Under the pieces are notes generated by a model, which was not told the DNA's origin, did not search any database, and saw only the letters and a list, made by a program, of their open reading frames with translations. A program made the translations under genes and the position numbers. Positions 17,632-28,666 of a stretch of 64,000 nt of DNA are shown here, piece after piece (the first letter of the stretch is position 1; each line of letters begins with the position of its first letter). Origin of the DNA: Helicobacter canis (GTDB taxonomy: Bacteria > Campylobacterota > Campylobacteria > Campylobacterales > Helicobacteraceae); the NCBI RefSeq assembly GCF_008693005.1, contig NZ_VXKE01000019.1, positions 62,001-126,000 of the forward strand. Reading direction: 5' to 3'.

Positions 17632-18426
17632 ATGTATGAAGTAATCACTGTGGCGAATCAAAAAGGCGGTGTTGGCAAAACGACAACAGCTGTGAATCTT
17701 GCTGCATCGCTGGCGATTGCAGAGAAAAAGGTGCTTTTAATAGATTTTGACGCGCAGTCAAATGCTACGACAAGTCTTGGATTTCGCCGATCTGATATAG
17801 AGTTTAATGTCTATCACGTGCTAATGGGGAGCAAGAAAATTTCTGAAGTGATAAAAAAGACCAACATTCCCTTTATGGATCTTGTGCCATCAGACATTGG
17901 GCTTGTTGGGATTGAGAAGAGCTTTTATACTAACAAGGGCGGGCGAGAGCTGATCTTGAAGAAAAAGCTTGTTGAGGTGGAGAATGACTATGACTTTATC
18001 ATTATAGATTCTCCACCTGCGCTTGGACCGCTTACAATCAATGCTCTTGCTGCGGCAAATTCTGTGATCATTCCTATCCAGTGCGAGTATTATGCGCTTC
18101 AGGGCTTGGCGCAGCTCATTACTACAATCCGCCTGCTCAAGGATAATGGCGTGAATCCAACGCTAGAGATCCGCGGCTTGCTTCCTACGATGTTTTCCGC
18201 GCAGAATAATCTCTCTAAGCAGGTATTCACGGATTTGTCTAGACATTTTGACTCTAAGCTGTTTAAGAAAGCTGGCAAAGATGATGACTCTTATATCATT
18301 ATCCCGCGCAATGTCAAGCTTGCAGAGTCCCCTAGCTTTGGGAAGCCGATTTTGCTTTATGACATTAAATCAAGCGGTAGCATAGCGTATCAAGATCTCG
18401 CCCAAGCGATTTTACAAGGAGCGTAG
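17632..18426 (+). CDS. parA: Chromosome-partitioning ATPase ParA (Soj)
   Basis: 264-residue deviant Walker A ATPase (QKGGVGKTTTAVNLAAS at residues ~9-25, FDAQSNAT and IIDSPPALGPLT following). With ParB it segregates the chromosome origin region. parB starts 1 nt after the stop. No membrane or HTH segments are present. The sequence is highly conserved and intact. Confidence 0.95.
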   Translation: MYEVITVANQKGGVGKTTTAVNLAASLAIAEKKVLLIDFDAQSNATTSLGFRRSDIEFNVYHVLMGSKKISEVIKKTNIPFMDLVPSDIGLVGIEKSFYTNKGGRELILKKKLVEVENDYDFIIIDSPPALGPLTINALAAANSVIIPIQCEYYALQGLAQLITTIRLLKDNGVNPTLEIRGLLPTMFSAQNNLSKQVFTDLSRHFDSKLFKKAGKDDDSYIIIPRNVKLAESPSFGKPILLYDIKSSGSIAYQDLAQAILQGA

Positions 18427-18427
18427 A

Positions 18428-19297
18428 TTGGCGAAGAAAAATGCTCTTGGTAGCGGGCTTGGGGAGCTTCTCGGTGAGGTGCAGAATGCTTATGAGAAGA
18501 ATTTAAGCGAATACACGGAGTCCATCATCGAGCTTAGTGTTGATATTATCCAGCCAAACCCATTCCAGCCTAGAAAGAGCTTTGATAGCGATGCGCTCAA
18601 TGATTTGGCAGATTCTATTGTTGAGCACGGGCTTTTGCAGCCAATTCTCGTCTATGATGATGAAGGGGAGTATTTTCTCATCGCTGGAGAGCGCAGACTG
18701 CGGGCTAGTAAAATTGCAGGAAAAAGCACGATTAAGGCGGTCGTAGCTAACGAATACATTGATAGGAGTAGGCTACGCGAGCTAGCAATCATCGAGAATA
18801 TCCAGCGCGAGAATCTAAATCCGCTTGATTTGGCGCATTCTTATCAAGAGCTAATCAATGAGTATAAAATTACGCACGAAGAGCTTGCTGCAAAGCTTAA
18901 GAAGTCGCGCGCTCAAATCACCAATACAATGCGGATTTTGGAGCTATGCGGATATGTGCAGGACCTAATTGTCCAAAACAAAATTACGCAAGGACACGCA
19001 AAAGTAATGGTAGGTTTGGAAGAAAATGAACAAAAGGTTCTTGCGGATTCTATCGTTGGACAGAGGCTCTCTGTGCGAGAAACGGAGCAGCTAGTCAAAG
19101 ATCTAAAGCATTTAGATCCTAAAAATAAGCATAGTGTTACAAAAAAGCAAGACTCTAGCGCAGATAGTAAGGTGCTAAAGGAGTTGCTTGCCGCGCTTAC
19201 TGATCTTGGTGTGCAAGCTAAGATTTCTCAAGGTAAAGTGATTATCCAGCCCAAAAAAGACGCAATTATTCAGTTAATTAAAAAATTAAAATCTTAA
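18428..19297 (+). CDS. parB: Chromosome-partitioning protein ParB (Spo0J)
   Basis: 289-residue parS-binding CTP-switch protein. TTG start at 18428, 1 nt after parA. N-terminal ParB/Srx domain: IQPNPFQPRKSF, IAGERRLRASKIAG (the ERR motif), ELAIIENIQRENLNPLDLA. The HTH region follows (THEELAAKLKKSRAQITNTMRIL), then a C-terminal dimerisation segment (LIKKLKS end). No good parS site was seen in the window. Confidence 0.94.
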   Translation: MAKKNALGSGLGELLGEVQNAYEKNLSEYTESIIELSVDIIQPNPFQPRKSFDSDALNDLADSIVEHGLLQPILVYDDEGEYFLIAGERRLRASKIAGKSTIKAVVANEYIDRSRLRELAIIENIQRENLNPLDLAHSYQELINEYKITHEELAAKLKKSRAQITNTMRILELCGYVQDLIVQNKITQGHAKVMVGLEENEQKVLADSIVGQRLSVRETEQLVKDLKHLDPKNKHSVTKKQDSSADSKVLKELLAALTDLGVQAKISQGKVIIQPKKDAIIQLIKKLKS

Positions 19298-19351
19298 TTT
19301 AAGTTTTGGGTTGTTAGAATTGATGTAGTTGATCGTTAAGAAAGGATAGAG

Positions 19352-19780
19352 ATGAGTATTACAATTCCTGATCCGTGGCTGATGTTGTTAGTTTTCGTGG
19401 TGTTCATCATAACAATGTTTTTACTCAATACTTGGTTGTTTAAGCCACTGATAGGGTTTATGGATGAGCGCGAAAACTCCTTGCGCAAGGATATGGAATC
19501 GGCTGTAAGTGATGATAATGAAGTGAAGGAAATCCAAGAAAAAATTCGTTCTGTCTTTGCCGATGCTAAGGCTCAGGCAAGTAGGATCATTGAAGACGCT
19601 ATCGATAGTGCCAAGGCTGATTATGATGCAAGAATGGAGAAAAAGACTAGCGAGATTCAAGCAAAGCTAGAGAGTTTTCGAGCTGATCTTGAAAGCCAAA
19701 AATATCAGGTGAGGCAGGAGTTGTTGGCAGACATGGCGGGCTTTGAGTCGGCACTTAAGAGTAAGATTCAGCAGATATAA
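19352..19780 (+). CDS. atpF': ATP synthase Fo subunit b'
   Basis: 142-residue peripheral-stalk subunit. N-terminal membrane helix (WLMLLVFVVFIITMFLLNTWLFKPLIGF) then a long charged coiled coil with Ala/Glu/Lys heptads. Epsilonproteobacteria carry divergent b' and b genes in tandem, as here. ATG at 19352 follows AAGGA. It is the first gene of the ATP synthase cluster; subunits a and c are not in the window, as in H. pylori. Confidence 0.9.
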   Translation: MSITIPDPWLMLLVFVVFIITMFLLNTWLFKPLIGFMDERENSLRKDMESAVSDDNEVKEIQEKIRSVFADAKAQASRIIEDAIDSAKADYDARMEKKTSEIQAKLESFRADLESQKYQVRQELLADMAGFESALKSKIQQI

Positions 19781-19790
19781 GGGGGATAAG

Positions 19791-20318
19791 GTGGTGAAAT
19801 TTTTTCTTCGATGTGGTTTTGTGTTAATCGGTTTTGTTGCTGTGGCTTGCGCTGATGGCGGGGTGGATATAGCTCATACCGATTTCAGCGAGAGAGTGAT
19901 AAATTTTGCGATTTTTCTTGCCATATTGTGGTATTTGGGCGCTCATAGACTAAAAGCCTTGCTTCAAAATCGCCAGCAGGCTATCAGCAGTCGTTTTGAG
20001 CAGGCTCAAGAAAAGATCAATGAAGCAAGGAAAAGCAGGGAGCAGGCGCAGAAACAGCTTGAGGAGGCACAAAAGAAAGCAGCGGATATTATTGCTACTG
20101 CGAAGAAGGAAGCAGTGATAATAGCACAGAAGTATGAAGAGCAGTGTAGTGCTGATATAGAAAATCTTATTCATTCAAGTGAGTCGTTAATGTTTTTTGA
20201 GCAGAGAAAAGCTCGAGTTGAGCTTGTAGAGTCGGTATTAAAAGAGCTGTTTAATAGCAATGAAGCAGATATTGATACACAAGAGTATGTAAGAATCTTA
20301 AGTAAGAAGGTAGCGTGA
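19791..20318 (+). CDS. atpF: ATP synthase Fo subunit b
   Basis: Peripheral-stalk subunit, 175 residues. Two adjacent GTG codons (19791, 19794) sit just downstream of GGGGGATAAG; either can be the start and both beat the upstream TTG frame. A hydrophobic, signal-like N-terminus (FFLRCGFVLIGFVAVACADGG) precedes the membrane helix (RVINFAIFLAILWYLGAHRL) and a long coiled coil (RKSREQAQKQLEEAQKKAAD). The stop overlaps atpH. Confidence 0.9.
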   Translation: MVKFFLRCGFVLIGFVAVACADGGVDIAHTDFSERVINFAIFLAILWYLGAHRLKALLQNRQQAISSRFEQAQEKINEARKSREQAQKQLEEAQKKAADIIATAKKEAVIIAQKYEEQCSADIENLIHSSESLMFFEQRKARVELVESVLKELFNSNEADIDTQEYVRILSKKVA

Positions 20319-20845
20319 TGGAAGAGATTATTGCTAAGAAATACGCTCAGGCTCTTATTCAGTGTTTTAATAGAGAGGATTTGGAGCGTGTGTCTAAATT
20401 ATTTTCGCAGGCTTCACAGGCTTTTTGTGTAGAGAATTTTAGGGATATTATCCGGTCTCCTTATGTAGGGAAGACGAAGAAGAAAGAATTGCTATTGTCA
20501 TTGTTTGATGATGATAAGCAGTTGGATGCTTTTCTTGATTTGCTGATAGAGAATAATCGTGTTGATATTATTCCCTTTGTGGATAGTGTGCTAGAGAGAT
20601 ACTTGCGTGCGCTTGAAAATAGTTACAAGGCTGTTTTGTGTGCGCCTAAAAATTTAGATTCTAGCACGATTGCCAATGTGGCTAAAAGTCTTTCTGCTAA
20701 ACTGGGAGTTCAATTGCACATTGAGCAGTCTGCGACAAAGGTCGATGGCATTCGCTTGGTTGTCCAGGATTTGGGCATAGAGGTGTCTTTTCTCAAGAAA
20801 AGATTTTTTGATGATCTTAAGGCTTATATCTTAAGATCCATATAA
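20318..20845 (+). CDS. atpH: ATP synthase F1 subunit delta
   Basis: Links F1 to the peripheral stalk. 175 residues from ATG at 20318, overlapping the atpF TGA (GTGATGGAA). N-terminal helical domain (EEIIAKKYAQALIQCF) and C-terminal signature VQDLGIEVSFLKKRFFDDLKAYI. One of the few genes of the atp cluster that contains a TAGATTCTA word (near 20656). Confidence 0.92.
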   Translation: MEEIIAKKYAQALIQCFNREDLERVSKLFSQASQAFCVENFRDIIRSPYVGKTKKKELLLSLFDDDKQLDAFLDLLIENNRVDIIPFVDSVLERYLRALENSYKAVLCAPKNLDSSTIANVAKSLSAKLGVQLHIEQSATKVDGIRLVVQDLGIEVSFLKKRFFDDLKAYILRSI

Positions 20846-20886
20846 ACTATTTACATAAAATTACACCAAATTAAAGGAGTGTGCAA

Positions 20887-22398
20887 GTGGTACAAAAACT
20901 GAAAGCAGAGGAAATTAGCTCAATCATTAAAGATAAGATCAGTAGTTTTGATGTTGGTATTGACATATCCGAAACAGGTAAAGTTATCGGCTACGCAGAT
21001 GGCGTTGCTAAAGTTTATGGCTTGAAGAATGTTATGTCCTATGAGATGGTTGAGTTTGAGACTGGTGATTTGGGATTGGCTTCCAACTTGGAAGAAGGAA
21101 ATGTGGGGGTCGTTATTCTCGGCAGTGGAAACAATATACGGGAGGGAATGTCTGTAAAGCGCCTTAAGCGTCTTATGAAGGTTCCTGTTGGAGATGGTGT
21201 TGTTGGTCGTGTAATTAATACTGTTGGTGAGCCTATTGATGGAAAAGGTGCTATCGAAGCAAGTGAGTTTCGATTTGTTGAGCAGAAGGCGCCCGGCATT
21301 ATGGATAGGAAGTCGGTCCATGAGCCATTGCAGACCGGTATCAAAGCTATTGATGCGCTCGTGCCAATTGGTCGAGGACAAAGAGAGTTGATTATCGGTG
21401 ATAGGCAGACAGGAAAGACGACAGTGGCGATTGATACAATCATTAATCAAAAAGGGCAAGATGTCATTTGTATTTATGTTGCAATAGGACAAAAAGAATC
21501 TACCGTTGCACAAGTTGTGCGTAAGCTTGAGGAGCACGGCGCGATGGAATATACTGTTATTGTTAATGCTCCTGCTTCTTCTTCTGCTGCTATGCAGTAT
21601 CTTGCTCCTTATACAGGCGTAACAATTGGTGAGTATTTTAGGGATAATGCTCGCCACGCTCTTATTATTTACGATGATTTGAGTAAGCACGCTGTCGCTT
21701 ATCGAGAGATGAGCTTGATTTTGCGCAGACCTCCGGGGCGTGAAGCATTTCCGGGAGATGTTTTTTATATCCATTCTCGTTTGTTGGAGAGAGCGGCTAA
21801 ATTGTCTGATGAGAAGGGGGCGGGCTCTTTGACTGCTTTGCCAATTATTGAGACACAAGCTGGGGATATTTCAGCTTATATTCCTACAAATGTCATTTCC
21901 ATTACTGATGGGCAGATATTTTTGGAAACAAATCTATTTAATTCGGGTGTGCGACCGGCTATTAATGTTGGACTCTCTGTTTCTCGCGTTGGAGGTGCGG
22001 CACAGATTAAGGCGACAAAGCAAGTAGCTGGGACATTGCGTCTTGATTTGGCGCAATATCGAGAGCTTCAGGCGTTCTCGCAGTTTGCCTCCGACCTTGA
22101 TGAGACAAGTCGCAAGCAGCTTGAGAGAGGGCAGAGAATGGTTGAAGTGCTTAAGCAGCCACCATATTCTCCATTGGCGATTGAGAAGCAAGTTGTTGTT
22201 GTTTTTGCGGGAGCTAAGGGATTTTTAGATGATATTCCTGTGAATCGTGTTGTGGAGTTTGAAAATGAACTTTACCCTTTTATAGAAGCTAAGTATCCCA
22301 AGATTTTCGAGGAAATTCGTAGTAAAAAGGCTCTAGACAAAGATTTGGAAGCTGCTTTGGCAAAGGCTATTGAAGAGTATAAACTTAGCTTTAGTTAG
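20887..22398 (+). CDS. atpA: ATP synthase F1 subunit alpha
   Basis: Non-catalytic nucleotide-binding subunit, 503 residues. Two GTG codons are candidates; 20887 is 7 nt from AAAGGAG whereas 20881 is only 1 nt away, so 20887 is chosen ([13 protein letters not shown]). P-loop [11 protein letters not shown] near residue 168; signatures [11 protein letters not shown] and [18 protein letters not shown] are intact. Confidence 0.97.
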   Translation: MVQKLKAEEISSIIKDKISSFDVGIDISETGKVIGYADGVAKVYGLKNVMSYEMVEFETGDLGLASNLEEGNVGVVILGSGNNIREGMSVKRLKRLMKVPVGDGVVGRVINTVGEPIDGKGAIEASEFRFVEQKAPGIMDRKSVHEPLQTGIKAIDALVPIGRGQRELIIGDRQTGKTTVAIDTIINQKGQDVICIYVAIGQKESTVAQVVRKLEEHGAMEYTVIVNAPASSSAAMQYLAPYTGVTIGEYFRDNARHALIIYDDLSKHAVAYREMSLILRRPPGREAFPGDVFYIHSRLLERAAKLSDEKGAGSLTALPIIETQAGDISAYIPTNVISITDGQIFLETNLFNSGVRPAINVGLSVSRVGGAAQIKATKQVAGTLRLDLAQYRELQAFSQFASDLDETSRKQLERGQRMVEVLKQPPYSPLAIEKQVVVVFAGAKGFLDDIPVNRVVEFENELYPFIEAKYPKIFEEIRSKKALDKDLEAALAKAIEEYKLSFS

Positions 22399-22417
22399 TA
22401 GTAGGATGGAGTGAGAT

Positions 22418-23326
22418 ATGGGAAATAACTTAAAAGAGATAAAAACGAAAATTGAGAGCGTAAAGAATACCCAAAAGACTACGCGTGCAATGAAGTTGGT
22501 CTCTACATCGAAGTTGAAAAAAGCTGAAGAAATGGCAAAGCGATCTCGTATCTATGCAAACAAGCTCAATGATATTTTTGAAGATATTGTCTCAAAGATT
22601 CAAGTGAGAGGATTGGATAATATCAATAGCAGTTTTTTTGTAAATGCGAAGCGTAGAGAGATTAAAAAGGTTGATATTGTATTTGTAACTGCCGATAAGG
22701 GTTTGTGTGGCGGATTTAATGCAACGACAATCAAAGAGGTTATTAGATTGATTACAGACCTTAAATCCAAGGGAATCAAAGTAAGATTGCGTGGTATAGG
22801 CAAAAAGGGTATAGCGTATTTTACTTTTAATGAGATTGAGATTTTGGATAAAATTGTGGGGCTTAGCTCGAGTCCAGACTATGAGAAATCAAGTGAGTTT
22901 ATCCATAAAGTAGCGCAGGATTATTTAGATGGATTGACCGATGAAGTTATTTTAATTCACAATGGCTTCAGGAATAAGATTTCCCAAGAGCTTAAGGTGA
23001 AAAGTATCTTGCCATTAGGTTTGGATATTCAAGCGGGGAGTGAAGTAGTGCCTCCTGCAGATAATATTGTTAATATTGAACCTGATGAAGAAGAGGATAT
23101 GGTATTGGACCAGTTGGCGCAGAGATATGTCGAGTATAATATGTATTATGCATTGATAGACTCTTTGGCAGCCGAGCACAGTGCGAGAATGCAGGCTATG
23201 GATGCAGCCACAAAAAATGCTGGTGAGCTTGTAAGAGATTTAACCATCTCATACAATAAGGCGCGGCAGGAATCTATTACGACTGAGCTTGTAGAGATTA
23301 ATGCTGGCGTTGAAGCGATGAAGTAA
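22418..23326 (+). CDS. atpG: ATP synthase F1 subunit gamma
   Basis: Central rotor shaft, 302 residues. N-terminal coiled coil ([27 protein letters not shown]), [13 protein letters not shown] in the middle, and the C-terminal helix ([22 protein letters not shown]) that rotates inside the alpha/beta hexamer. ATG at 22418, 19 nt after atpA. Confidence 0.96.
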   Translation: MGNNLKEIKTKIESVKNTQKTTRAMKLVSTSKLKKAEEMAKRSRIYANKLNDIFEDIVSKIQVRGLDNINSSFFVNAKRREIKKVDIVFVTADKGLCGGFNATTIKEVIRLITDLKSKGIKVRLRGIGKKGIAYFTFNEIEILDKIVGLSSSPDYEKSSEFIHKVAQDYLDGLTDEVILIHNGFRNKISQELKVKSILPLGLDIQAGSEVVPPADNIVNIEPDEEEDMVLDQLAQRYVEYNMYYALIDSLAAEHSARMQAMDAATKNAGELVRDLTISYNKARQESITTELVEINAGVEAMK

Positions 23327-23331
23327 CTTAA

Positions 23332-24750
<1,419 letters not shown>

Positions 24751-24761
24751 AGAGAGCAGTG

Positions 24762-25151
24762 ATGAAAAAACTTGCAGTAAGTATTGTTACTCCTTATGGG
24801 GAGATTTTCTCTGGTGATGTGGATAGCATAACAATGCCCGGTGTAGATGGGGAGTTTGGCGTTTTATATGGGCACTCTAACCTTCTTTCCTTGTTAAAAG
24901 CGGGTGTGATTGAGATTTTTCAGGGACAATCAAGGGAGTTAGTCGCCATTGATTGGGGGTATGCTGAAGTAACATCTTCAAAGGTGGATATTATTGCAAA
25001 TGGTGCGGTGGCTATTGGCGGACAAAATGAGACTGGAGTATCAGAGGCAATTGCTAGTGCCAAGGAGTTGCTTGAGAGTGCTTCTAACGATAAGGTTGCT
25101 ATTTATTCTGTTGTGTCAAGAATTGAACATGTTGCAAAAAGTCGTTTCTAA
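24762..25151 (+). CDS. atpC: ATP synthase F1 subunit epsilon
   Basis: 129-residue rotor/regulatory subunit from ATG at 24762 (GTG at 24759 is less likely). The N-terminal beta sandwich (VSIVTPYGEIFSGDVDSITMPGVDGEFGVL) is intact and the C-terminal helical part is short (SARSKEL-like ASAKELLESAS). The stop TAA overlaps the next ATG, joining the ATP synthase operon to the Exb/Tol genes. Confidence 0.93.
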   Translation: MKKLAVSIVTPYGEIFSGDVDSITMPGVDGEFGVLYGHSNLLSLLKAGVIEIFQGQSRELVAIDWGYAEVTSSKVDIIANGAVAIGGQNETGVSEAIASAKELLESASNDKVAIYSVVSRIEHVAKSRF

Positions 25152-25708
25152 TGGGTTCTATTTTTCAGTTTTTTGAAGAGTCTAGTTTAATTACAATCAT
25201 TACATTATGCTGGCTCTCTGTTTATTGCTTCGCAACTTTGTGGATATTTTTTTATAAGTATATTAGTATTGCAAAGATGGTAAGAGATGAGCAGAGTTCG
25301 CTGGAAGCGATTCTGCAAGGTGAGCAGAGACTCCCAAGAGATGCGATATTTATCAGTGCTACCGATGGAAGTGCTTCTTCTGGGTTTTTTTCTTTGTGGA
25401 AAAATAAGATGATCAGGCATTCTACAACAGGGCTTTCCTTTCTTAGTATTATTGCTTCTACATCTCCCTTTATTGGGTTGTTTGGGACAGTTGTAGAAAT
25501 TCTTGATGCTTTTGGTAGGCTTGGCAGTGGTGGTCAAGTTTCTTTTGATGTTATTGCTCCTGTAATATCAAAAGCTCTAATTGCTACTGCAGCTGGAATC
25601 TTAACAGCGATACCTGCATACACTTTCTTTTTGATTCTTAAGCGAAAGGTATATGATCTGGGTGTTTATATACAAATGCAAATTGATTATCTATCATCTG
25701 CGAAGTAG
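25151..25708 (+). CDS. tolQ: ExbB/TolQ-family proton channel subunit
   Basis: 185 residues with three membrane helices: ~12-35 (ITIITLCWLSVYCFATLWIFFY), ~92-118 (LSIIASTSPFIGLFGTVVEIL) and ~137-162 (PVISKALIATAAGILTAIPAYTFF). Works with the ExbD/TolR protein to energise the Tol-Pal (or Ton) complex using proton motive force. The tolB/pal neighbours favour a Tol role. ATG overlaps the atpC stop. Confidence 0.9.
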   Translation: MGSIFQFFEESSLITIITLCWLSVYCFATLWIFFYKYISIAKMVRDEQSSLEAILQGEQRLPRDAIFISATDGSASSGFFSLWKNKMIRHSTTGLSFLSIIASTSPFIGLFGTVVEILDAFGRLGSGGQVSFDVIAPVISKALIATAAGILTAIPAYTFFLILKRKVYDLGVYIQMQIDYLSSAK

Positions 25709-25717
25709 GTATTTGTT

Positions 25718-26119
25718 ATGGATGAGCAGTTTTTGTGGGAGGATAAGCCAGAGTTAAATATTACCCCACTTGTAGATATTATGCTTGTCTTGTTGGCTAT
25801 TCTTATGGTTACAACGCCCACTATAGTATATCAGGAGGATATTACTCTTCCCAAGGGTAGTAAAACAGCAAAAAAAGCCCAAAATAACATACTTGATATT
25901 CGCATCGACAAACAGAAAAAAATCTATATTAAAAACAGCACTTATGATTATAAAATGTTTCCAGATAGTTTTAATTTGTTGGCAAAGCAATACAGCAAAA
26001 AGGATACCTCAATTTCTATTCGCGCCGATAAGGATCTAAGCTATGAAAGTGTTATGTATATTTTAAAGAGTGTTAAAGAGGCAGGGTTTAATAAAATTTC
26101 TTTGGTGACAAATGGGTGA
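25718..26119 (+). CDS. tolR: ExbD/TolR-family protein
   Basis: 133 residues with one N-terminal membrane helix bearing the proton-carrying Asp (LNITPLVDIMLVLLAILMVTTP) and a periplasmic domain (ISIRADKDLSYESVMYILKSVKEAGFNKISLVTNG). Partner of the preceding TolQ-like subunit. The next gene overlaps its 3' end by 8 nt. Confidence 0.91.
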   Translation: MDEQFLWEDKPELNITPLVDIMLVLLAILMVTTPTIVYQEDITLPKGSKTAKKAQNNILDIRIDKQKKIYIKNSTYDYKMFPDSFNLLAKQYSKKDTSISIRADKDLSYESVMYILKSVKEAGFNKISLVTNG

Positions 26120-26825
26120 GCATAAGCAGGAGTTTTTGCTTGTTTGGAGTGGTGTAGGTGCATTTGTTTTTTATAGCATCGTTGTTTTTGTGCTATTATT
26201 GACGCTTTCCCCCATTTTTATGACGAAGTATGCACCTCGTGCTGATACAATGATGGAGCAGATGGTGGCTATTGATCTTACTTCGATTGAAATACCCCAA
26301 GATAATAAAAAAGATTCTGGAACACATCTTGAAGGGACAGGCATTAAAGATATTTTTTCAACAATTCCAGATATGACAGCATCGGCGAAAGAGAGTGGAG
26401 ATGATCGTAGTGTAAATGCTAAAAATACGAGAGATAAGAAAGATTCTAGCAAATTACAAGCTATTCAACAGCAGCTTGAAAAGCTTAATTCCAACTTGAG
26501 TGCAATGGAAAATAGAACTCTTGATGTGCAGTCTCAAACTATTTCTCCAGAGTTTGCAGATGGCGAATATAACGAATGGTTTGGCAAAATTTATGATATA
26601 ATCTACCGCAAGTGGCAGTCAAAATATTACCAAGATGCAGAAGTTAGTGTTTTGCTTCGTATAACAAATACTGGAAGTTTTTATTATCGCGTTACAAAGC
26701 TTTCTCCATATGAAGATTATAATCAAAGTGTGATTGATCTCCTAGAGTCTTTGAAGCAAGATAGGCTCCCGCCTTATCCAAAAGGCAGGGTGATTGAGAT
26801 AGAGGTTAATTTTAGACTCAAATAA
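26112..26825 (+). CDS. TonB/TolA-like envelope-spanning protein
   Basis: 237 residues: one N-terminal membrane helix (GVGAFVFYSIVVFVLLLTLSP), a charged variable linker (DNKKDSGTHLEGTG, KKDSSKLQAIQQQLEKLNSNL) and a C-terminal TonB/TolA-like domain (WFGKIYDIIYRKWQSKYYQDAEVSVLLRI then PPYPKGRVIEIEVNFRLK). Placed between tolR and tolB, it most likely acts as TolA, coupling the inner-membrane motor to TolB/Pal. Sequence similarity to E. coli TolA is expected to be low. Confidence 0.8.
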   Translation: MGEHKQEFLLVWSGVGAFVFYSIVVFVLLLTLSPIFMTKYAPRADTMMEQMVAIDLTSIEIPQDNKKDSGTHLEGTGIKDIFSTIPDMTASAKESGDDRSVNAKNTRDKKDSSKLQAIQQQLEKLNSNLSAMENRTLDVQSQTISPEFADGEYNEWFGKIYDIIYRKWQSKYYQDAEVSVLLRITNTGSFYYRVTKLSPYEDYNQSVIDLLESLKQDRLPPYPKGRVIEIEVNFRLK

Positions 26826-26837
26826 CAAAGGGGTGCT

Positions 26838-28091
26838 ATGAGAAGTTTTTTGTTGATTGTGTCGTTGATGTGTGGTTTGTTTGGTGCAGATGCGACGATT
26901 GATATTGTCAAATCGGGACAAAAGACACCAAAAATAGAAATTGGATATATCAGTAGTGGAGAATCCTTACTGGCTAAAAAGATTTACAAAATTCTCTTGG
27001 GAGACTTGAATGTCTCTGGGCATTTTGAACCAACAGATGGCGCAATATATGCCAAAGACTCTATAGATTTTAGTGCCTATCAAGCAAAGAAAATTGATCT
27101 TGTAGCTATTGTGCAGGTTATTAAAGAAAACAAGATTCTCAAGGCGACAATATTAGTTTATGATAGTAACTCATCTGCTCTCAAGATCAACAAAACCTAT
27201 CAGCTCTCTGATTCTACTCTCTATCCTTTTGTGGCACATAAAATGGCAATTGATATTAATGCTTATATTAAAGCACCAACGATTGCTTGGATGAATCGTT
27301 ATGTGATCTACTCTCAATATACAGGCTCCGGGCGGGCAAATATAGTCTTAAGCGACTATACACTTACATATAATCGCACAATAGTTACTGGCGGATTAAA
27401 TATTTTCCCAAAATGGGCAGATTCTACACAGCAAGAATTTTATTTTACTAAGTATCTTGCGCACCCCACAATTATAAAATACAACATTCATAGTGGGAGA
27501 TCTGAACAGATTATTGATAGTGATGGTATGGCGGCGGTGTCTGATGTCAGCAGAGATGGGCAGAATCTCCTAATTACTTTGGCACCAAAGCACCAGCCAG
27601 ATATTTATCTTTATAATGTGGCAAGTAAAGAAATCTCTCAGCTTACCAAGTATTCTGGTATTGATGTGTCAGGCTACTTCATTGATAATGAAAGATCTAT
27701 GGTGTTTGTATCGGATCGATCTGGCTATGCCAATATTTATTCAAAAAAACTTGATATTGACGCTCCAGCAGAGCAGGTGGTCTATCACGGACGAAACAAC
27801 AACTCCATCACAGCCTATAGAGACTATGTAGCTTACTCAAGCAGGGAGAGTGATAATGAGTTTGGTGCCAATACCTTTAATATCTATCTTATTTCAACTA
27901 AGACGGATTATATTAGACGATTGACTGCGATAGGCAACAATCAAATGCCAAGATTTTCTAAAGATGGTGGGAGTGTGATGTTTTTAAAGCATACATCTGG
28001 GCAAACAGCATTGGGTGTAATTAGGCTTGATTATAATAAAAGCTACTTATTCCCGCTTAATAAAGCCAATATCCAGTCGTTTGATTGGTAA
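26838..28091 (+). CDS. tolB: TolB, periplasmic beta-propeller of Tol-Pal system
   Basis: 417 residues with an N-terminal signal peptide (MRSFLLIVSLMCGLFGADA). An N-terminal alpha/beta domain (IEIGYISSGESLLAKKIYKILLGDL) precedes repeated propeller blades (FPKWADSTQQEFYFTKY, VSDVSRDGQNLLITLAPKHQ, MVFVSDRSGYANIY, MPRFSKDGGSVMFLKH). Binds Pal at the outer membrane and keeps the envelope intact during division. pal follows after its own promoter. Confidence 0.93.
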   Translation: MRSFLLIVSLMCGLFGADATIDIVKSGQKTPKIEIGYISSGESLLAKKIYKILLGDLNVSGHFEPTDGAIYAKDSIDFSAYQAKKIDLVAIVQVIKENKILKATILVYDSNSSALKINKTYQLSDSTLYPFVAHKMAIDINAYIKAPTIAWMNRYVIYSQYTGSGRANIVLSDYTLTYNRTIVTGGLNIFPKWADSTQQEFYFTKYLAHPTIIKYNIHSGRSEQIIDSDGMAAVSDVSRDGQNLLITLAPKHQPDIYLYNVASKEISQLTKYSGIDVSGYFIDNERSMVFVSDRSGYANIYSKKLDIDAPAEQVVYHGRNNNSITAYRDYVAYSSRESDNEFGANTFNIYLISTKTDYIRRLTAIGNNQMPRFSKDGGSVMFLKHTSGQTALGVIRLDYNKSYLFPLNKANIQSFDW

Positions 28092-28120
28092 GTAAATGGA
28101 GTAAAAACAAAAAGCTTTGG

Positions 28121-28126
28121 TATAAT
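28121..28126 (+). promoter_or_regulatory. -10 element (TATAAT) of pal promoter
   Basis: Perfect TATAAT preceded by TTGG, 30 bp before the pal ATG; the RBS AAGGAG follows at about 28143. It gives pal an independent vegetative promoter within the tol operon. Confidence 0.65.
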
Positions 28127-28155
28127 CTAAGCTTAAATCTCACAAGGAGCTTGAA

Positions 28156-28644
28156 ATGAAGAAAACAATTGCGGTTATTGGTGTATTTGCAGCACTTTTT
28201 ATGCTGACTGGATGTCCAAAGGAAAAAGTTAATGTAGTGGGGACGGGCGAAAGCGGCGCGAGCACAACTCCCAATGAGCCTGCAGTCGGTGCTTCATCAG
28301 GAGAGTCTGGAGATTTGCTTGGTAGTGTGTATTTTGATTTTGATAAGTTTGTCATTAGGACTGATATGCAATCTGTGGTTGATGATATCGCCAGTCGCGT
28401 TAAGGATCAAGAATCTATCCAGCTAGTAATCGAGGGTAATACTGATGAATTTGGGACAGATGAATACAACTATGCTCTTGGGACAAAGCGTGCAATTGCT
28501 GTGCGCGATGCGCTTGTTGTAAAGGGTGTTGGTAAAGATGCTGTTCGTGTTGTAAGTTTTGGTGAGAGTAAGCCTATTTGTATGGATAAAACAAAGGATT
28601 GCTACCAAAAAAATCGCCGGTCTGATGTGAAAATTTCGAAATAA
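28156..28644 (+). CDS. pal: Peptidoglycan-associated lipoprotein Pal
   Basis: 162 residues. Lipobox LTGC at residues ~16-19 (acylated Cys). Acidic/Gly linker, then an OmpA-like peptidoglycan-binding domain: VYFDFDKFVI, LVIEGNTDEFGTDEYNYALGTKRA, VSFGESKPICMDKTKDCYQKNRRSDV. Anchors the outer membrane to the wall and interacts with TolB. Confidence 0.95.
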   Translation: MKKTIAVIGVFAALFMLTGCPKEKVNVVGTGESGASTTPNEPAVGASSGESGDLLGSVYFDFDKFVIRTDMQSVVDDIASRVKDQESIQLVIEGNTDEFGTDEYNYALGTKRAIAVRDALVVKGVGKDAVRVVSFGESKPICMDKTKDCYQKNRRSDVKISK

Positions 28645-28666
28645 TTTTGTAATTAAAGCAACATAA

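Noticed and set aside
17811-17823. CACGTG inside parA as a possible parS
   Set aside because: The bases around the CACGTG core do not match the TTTCACGTGAAA-type consensus; a single hexamer is expected by chance.
20920-21858. Antisense ORF of 312 codons within atpA
   Set aside because: Shadow of a highly conserved gene; low-complexity composition and no start signal.
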